A program made the position numbers and the translations under genes. This document shows, piece after piece, positions 5,487-7,963 of a DNA stretch of 7,963 nucleotides. Under the pieces are notes generated by a model, which worked only from the letters and a program-made list of their open reading frames with translations, ran no database searches and was not told the DNA's origin. Position 1 is the first letter of the stretch, and each line of letters opens with the position of its first letter. The DNA comes from an uncultured Bacilli bacterium (GTDB lineage Bacteria > Bacillota_I > Bacilli_A > RF39 > UBA660), in contig CALVVC010000046.1 of assembly GCA_944363755.1 (NCBI GenBank), positions 1 through 7,963 of the forward strand, given 5' to 3'.

Positions 5487-6164
5487 TTGAAAAAGAAAAT
5501 AATTTTATTAATAATTTCTATCTTAGCCCTTACAGGTTGTACTAACTTAACTAATATGAGTATAGATGAATTAGTAGATGTCATGCTAGAAAAAAATACT
5601 AAGTTATCTAATAATGTCTTTGATGGTTATAAATACTATATACCTAGAGGCCTAAAATTATTAGAAAAAGACGAATATAATGCTAGTTTAAAAGATGAAT
5701 ACAATAATACTTACTATTTTTATATTGATGTTGTTAGTTATTATAATAAAGAAGAAATAAACTATAAAATAAATAAAAAAGCATATTTTTCAAAAGAGCT
5801 AGACTATAATAAGAAAAAAGGTTATATAGAAATAACAAAAATTAAAGATACTGATAGATACTTTGTAGAATATATGTATAATTATGGTAAAAATGAAGCA
5901 TTTGTTAAGGAAAAAGAAATAAAATATGCTATTATAAATATGAGTAGTATTTTAAAATCTTTAGAATTTAACAGAACAGTTTTAGAGAGCCTTATTGGTA
6001 ATAATGTTTTAAATTATAAAGAGAACACATATGACGTTATGAAACCTAAAGGAAGTACTGCAACAAAGGATACCTATCTAGAGTATGAAGAAAAATATGG
6101 TATCTATGAAGGATATGGAAATAATAATACAAGTGAAGATAGGATAGAAATAAAAGAACAATAA
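5487..6164 (+). CDS. Lipoprotein, unknown function
   Basis: The TTG start gives a 225-residue protein with a classic lipoprotein signal: K2-K3-K4, a hydrophobic core I5-L15, and the lipobox L15-T16-G17-C18. It should be cut before C18, lipid-anchored, and lie on the outer face of the membrane. The mature part is very rich in Lys, Tyr, Glu and Asn, with alternating hydrophobic residues (Y-Y-F-Y-I-D-V-V-S-Y-Y, R-Y-F-V-E-Y-M-Y-N-Y) that suggest a beta-rich globular domain. The last 35 residues are polar and probably disordered. I recognise no domain. It is the first gene of the operon, 17 bases before the charged-protein gene. A link to envelope or division functions follows from its neighbours only. 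Confidence 0.8.
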   Translation: MKKKIILLIISILALTGCTNLTNMSIDELVDVMLEKNTKLSNNVFDGYKYYIPRGLKLLEKDEYNASLKDEYNNTYYFYIDVVSYYNKEEINYKINKKAYFSKELDYNKKKGYIEITKIKDTDRYFVEYMYNYGKNEAFVKEKEIKYAIINMSSILKSLEFNRTVLESLIGNNVLNYKENTYDVMKPKGSTATKDTYLEYEEKYGIYEGYGNNNTSEDRIEIKEQ

Positions 6165-6181
6165 AGAAAGGTGATACTATT

Positions 6182-7141
6182 ATGAAACTTTTAGATAAAT
6201 TAAAAAATGCTCTATTTGAAGAAGAATATGTAGAAGTTGAAGAAAAAAAAGAAGTTAAGAAAAAAGAAAAACCCATTGCTAAAAAAATAATAGTTGAAGA
6301 TAAGCCTAAGAAGCAAACTTCAAAAGAAGATTTAATTATTGAAGAAGAAAAAAAAGAACAAAAAGTTGAAAATCCTAATAGAGATTTTAAATTTAAAGCT
6401 ATTTTAGATGATGATTTTATAGATTTAGAAAAGAAGGAAGAACCAAAACAACTTCCTAAAACAGAGCCAAAAAAAGAAGAAAAACCTAAACCTATAAAAA
6501 AAGAAGTTAAAGAAACAAGGCCAATATATCAAGGAGAGAAACATGAAGATAAGAATCCTTATGGAGCCTTTAATGATAATGAAATAAAAATACATGAATA
6601 CGGAAGTGCTTCTAGGCAAAAAGAAAAAAAAGAATTTCATCCTTCACCAATTATTTCGCCAATTTATGGTGTTTTAGACCAAAATTACAAAAAAGACGAT
6701 ATTGTGACAAAAAAAGAAGTTAGAATAACTAGTAGTTATAAGTCAAAAAATATAGATGTAGATAGTGTAAGAGAAAAGGCTTATGGCAATAGCGATGATA
6801 TCTTTGAAGAAGAACTTACTTCAAATAAACAAAAAGAAAAAATACAAGAGGAAGAAACAGATGATTTTGTTATTAAAGAAGAAGATAGTCTTTTAGATAT
6901 TAGCGATGATAACACTCCATCAGTTGCCAAAGTTACTGTGGGAGATGCAGAGGAATATTATAGTGACTTAGGATTAGAATATAATGTTGACTATAAAGAT
7001 ATTTCCCATGAAAAAGCGACAGGCAGAAGAACAGATTTAAAAAAATTTACAGAAGAGAAATCTAAAAATGATAATACTAGCATTGAAGATAATCTATTTG
7101 ATTTAATTGATTCAATGTATGATGAAAAGAAAGGAGAATAA
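6182..7141 (+). CDS. Highly charged, mostly disordered protein with SPIISPIYG motif
   Basis: The ATG follows AAAGGTGA at a good distance. The 319-residue product has no signal peptide or membrane segment. Residues 1-11 (M-K-L-L-D-K-L-K-N-A-L) could form a short amphipathic helix followed by an acidic stretch, like the membrane-targeting N-terminus of SepF. Residues about 13-150 are Lys/Glu/Pro-rich and low in complexity. A motif at 152-166, F-H-P-S-P-I-I-S-P-I-Y-G-V-L-D, is the most ordered-looking part and is followed by N-Y-K-K-D-D-I. Two further blocks, G-D-A-E-E-Y-Y-S-D-L-G-L-E-Y at about 254-267 and a C-terminal I-E-D-N-L-F-D-L-I-D-S-M-Y (301-313), look like docking helices. I know no named family. 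It lies between a lipoprotein gene and the ytxG/ytxH-like pair (3-base gap to the latter), so a scaffold role at the cytoplasmic membrane face is plausible but unproven. Confidence 0.75.
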   Translation: MKLLDKLKNALFEEEYVEVEEKKEVKKKEKPIAKKIIVEDKPKKQTSKEDLIIEEEKKEQKVENPNRDFKFKAILDDDFIDLEKKEEPKQLPKTEPKKEEKPKPIKKEVKETRPIYQGEKHEDKNPYGAFNDNEIKIHEYGSASRQKEKKEFHPSPIISPIYGVLDQNYKKDDIVTKKEVRITSSYKSKNIDVDSVREKAYGNSDDIFEEELTSNKQKEKIQEEETDDFVIKEEDSLLDISDDNTPSVAKVTVGDAEEYYSDLGLEYNVDYKDISHEKATGRRTDLKKFTEEKSKNDNTSIEDNLFDLIDSMYDEKKGE

Positions 7142-7144
7142 AAA

Positions 7145-7417
7145 GTGGAATTATTAGGGGTAATTTTGGATAGTCTATTAATAGTATTAGTAATTATTTT
7201 AATAGTTCTAGCTTTAAAAGCATTAGATACTCTAAATAAAGTAGATATTATTTTAGATGATACCAAGAAAAAGTTAGACAATTTAGATGGTGTCTTTAAT
7301 TTAGTTGATACTGTTAGTAATAAATTAACTTTAGTTACTGATACTGTCGTTGGTAGTATTGTTAATTTTATAACAAGTATATTTAATAGGAAAGGAAAGG
7401 GAGATATTGATGAGTAA
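7145..7417 (+). CDS. DUF948/YtxG-like small membrane protein
   Basis: A GTG start at 7145 follows AAAGGAG, which overlaps the end of the upstream gene. The 90-residue product has one N-terminal membrane helix (about residues 5-25, L-I-V-L-V-I-I-L-I-V-L-A-L), then an amphipathic helix with K-V-D-I-I-L-D-D-T-K-K-K-L-D-N-L and a V-D-T-V-S-N-K-L repeat-like stretch. It ends in a short charged tail. This plan matches the DUF948 family, which includes the general stress protein YtxG of Bacillus. The family is somewhat longer in Bacillus (about 140 residues). The following YtxH-like gene overlaps it by 8 bases, the same order as ytxG-ytxH, which supports the assignment. Molecular function is unknown; a membrane-associated coiled-coil role is expected. 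Confidence 0.75.
   Translation: MELLGVILDSLLIVLVIILIVLALKALDTLNKVDIILDDTKKKLDNLDGVFNLVDTVSNKLTLVTDTVVGSIVNFITSIFNRKGKGDIDE
7398..7403 (+). promoter_or_regulatory. Ribosome binding site fixing the ytxH-like start
   Basis: AGGGAG lies 6 bases before the ATG at 7410. A TTG at 7407 directly upstream is in frame but less well spaced. Confidence 0.6.
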
Positions 7418-7829
7418 AAAAAGTGGAATTGGAAAATTTGTTGCAGGTGCAGCGATTGGAGCAGGATTAGGGCTTTTATTCGCTCCTAAAAAAGGAAGTG
7501 AAACAAGAAAAGATTTAAAAGAAAAGTTAGATAATGTTATCTCTAAAATTAAATCAGTAGATACTGAAGAAGTTAAAGCATTATTTGAAAGTAAAGTAGA
7601 TGAAATCAAAGCTGAATTAGAAGATCTAGATAAAGAAAAAGCTCTTAAGATTGCTAAGAAAAAAGGTGAAGAAATAAAAAAGAACTGCCAAGACTTAGTT
7701 AATCTTGCCGTTGCCAAAGGAACACCAGTTTTAGAAAAAGCAGCAGAAGAATTGAGACTTAAAGCAATTGATGTAGTTAGCGATGTTTTAGAAAAATTAG
7801 AAACTACTGAAGTAAAAAAAACAAAATAG
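7410..7829 (+). CDS. YtxH-like protein
   Basis: The 139-residue product starts M-S-K-K-S-G-I-G-K-F-V-A-G-A-A-I-G-A-G-L-G-L-L-F-A-P with K-K-G-S-E-T-R-K after it. A Gly-zipper membrane helix (about 6-24) ending in LFAPxxGxETRK is the signature of the YtxH family (PF12732). The rest is a long charged helix, rich in Lys and Glu, with K-A-L-F-E-S-K-V-D-E-I-K-A-E-L-E-D-L in coiled-coil register. The protein is thus anchored by its N-terminus with a helical tail, probably cytoplasmic. The ATG at 7410 overlaps the end of the ytxG-like gene by 8 bases, so translation is probably coupled. It is last in the operon and is followed by a terminator. In Bacillus subtilis the homologues are general-stress proteins; no stress promoter is evident here. 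Confidence 0.85.
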   Translation: MSKKSGIGKFVAGAAIGAGLGLLFAPKKGSETRKDLKEKLDNVISKIKSVDTEEVKALFESKVDEIKAELEDLDKEKALKIAKKKGEEIKKNCQDLVNLAVAKGTPVLEKAAEELRLKAIDVVSDVLEKLETTEVKKTK

Positions 7830-7839
7830 AACATATAAT

Positions 7840-7869
7840 AAAGTAGAGTTAATTTTAGATTCTACTTTT
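7840..7869 (+). terminator. Terminator of the lipoprotein-ytxH operon
   Basis: AAAGTAGA (7840-7847) pairs with TCTACTTT (7861-7868). The stem can extend inward by G-U, U-A and U-G pairs, and it runs into TTTTCTTGTT. It begins 11 bases after the ytxH-like stop. The flanking A run is too short for a strong reverse terminator. Confidence 0.7.
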
Positions 7870-7936
7870 CTTGTTGCCAAAATTTGCTGTTAAGATTTTT
7901 TAGAAATGTTACATTTTTAAATTATTAAATTGATAA

Positions 7937-7959
7937 CAAACAAAGGCGAACTTTGTTTG
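7937..7959. repeat. Inverted repeat at the window end
   Basis: CAAACAAAG (7937-7945) and CTTTGTTTG (7951-7959) pair perfectly around GCGAA. No U-run follows on the plus strand within the 4 bases left, and only a broken one on the minus strand. It could be a leader hairpin of a downstream gene or a weak minus-strand terminator. The rest of 7870-7936 is plain AT-rich sequence with no gene. Confidence 0.45.
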
Positions 7960-7963
7960 AAGA

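Noticed and set aside
6046..6276. Minus-strand reading frame rich in Ser, Phe and Leu
   Set aside because: It is antisense to the lipoprotein and charged-protein genes, with the composition expected from the complement of Glu/Lys-rich codons and no ribosome binding site.
6230..6510. A-rich low-complexity DNA as a possible simple repeat
   Set aside because: The pattern is explained by consecutive Lys and Glu codons; no exact tandem unit is seen.
6425..6640. Minus-strand frame of mostly Phe residues
   Set aside because: It is the complement of Lys/Glu runs in the charged-protein gene and resembles a membrane protein only by composition.
6991..7281. Minus-strand frame across the charged-protein and ytxG-like genes
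   Set aside because: It is antisense to two well-supported genes with proper starts and shows no recognisable motif.
7331..7834. Long 167-residue minus-strand frame
   Set aside because: It mirrors the YtxH-like gene, whose signature and ribosome binding site are clear; its Ser/Leu-rich product is a by-product of Lys/Glu codons.

Overview
The window is a very AT-rich, gene-dense piece of bacterial chromosome. The standard code is in use: TGA ends several genes and Trp is TGG. Strong AGGAGG-type ribosome binding sites, TTG/GTG starts, a FemAB pair, a short Gram-positive-type TrmB, a lipobox lipoprotein and a ytxG/ytxH-like pair all point to a low-GC Bacillota. A gut Erysipelotrichia/RF39-like (Mollicutes-related) lineage is my guess; the exact taxon cannot be read from this sequence.

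Layout. Positions 1-1400 (+): the 3' end of a nucleotidyltransferase-family gene, overlapped by ATGA with a gene that looks like an S66 LD-carboxypeptidase whose middle has been deleted in frame. A small three-helix membrane protein and a 227-residue protein with an apparent ADP-ribosyltransferase R / S-T-S / E pattern follow. Positions 1414-3985 (-): two collinear FemA/FemX-type aminoacyltransferase paralogues that overlap by 23 bases and share one near-consensus promoter. They converge on the ART-like gene at one hairpin that contains both stop codons. Positions 4125-4415 (+) and 4481-4726 (-): two small unrecognised genes, convergent, separated by two hairpins that each carry a U-tract for the opposite gene. 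Positions 4811-5437 (+): trmB, divergent from the small gene, with a perfect inverted repeat in the shared promoter region. Positions 5487-7829 (+): an apparent four-gene operon encoding a lipoprotein, a highly charged protein with a SPIISPIYG motif, a DUF948/YtxG-like membrane protein and a YtxH-like protein. It has its own promoter and terminator.

How it fits together. Much of the window concerns the envelope: Fem ligases build peptidoglycan cross-bridges, the eroded LD-carboxypeptidase would have trimmed stem peptides, and the last operon combines a lipoprotein with two small membrane proteins. The parts most worth a second look are the ART-like protein, the internally deleted carboxypeptidase, and the charged protein of the YtxG/YtxH operon. 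I see no CRISPR array, IS element, tRNA or rRNA. Nothing here proves a new system; the functional ideas are inference from motifs read by eye.
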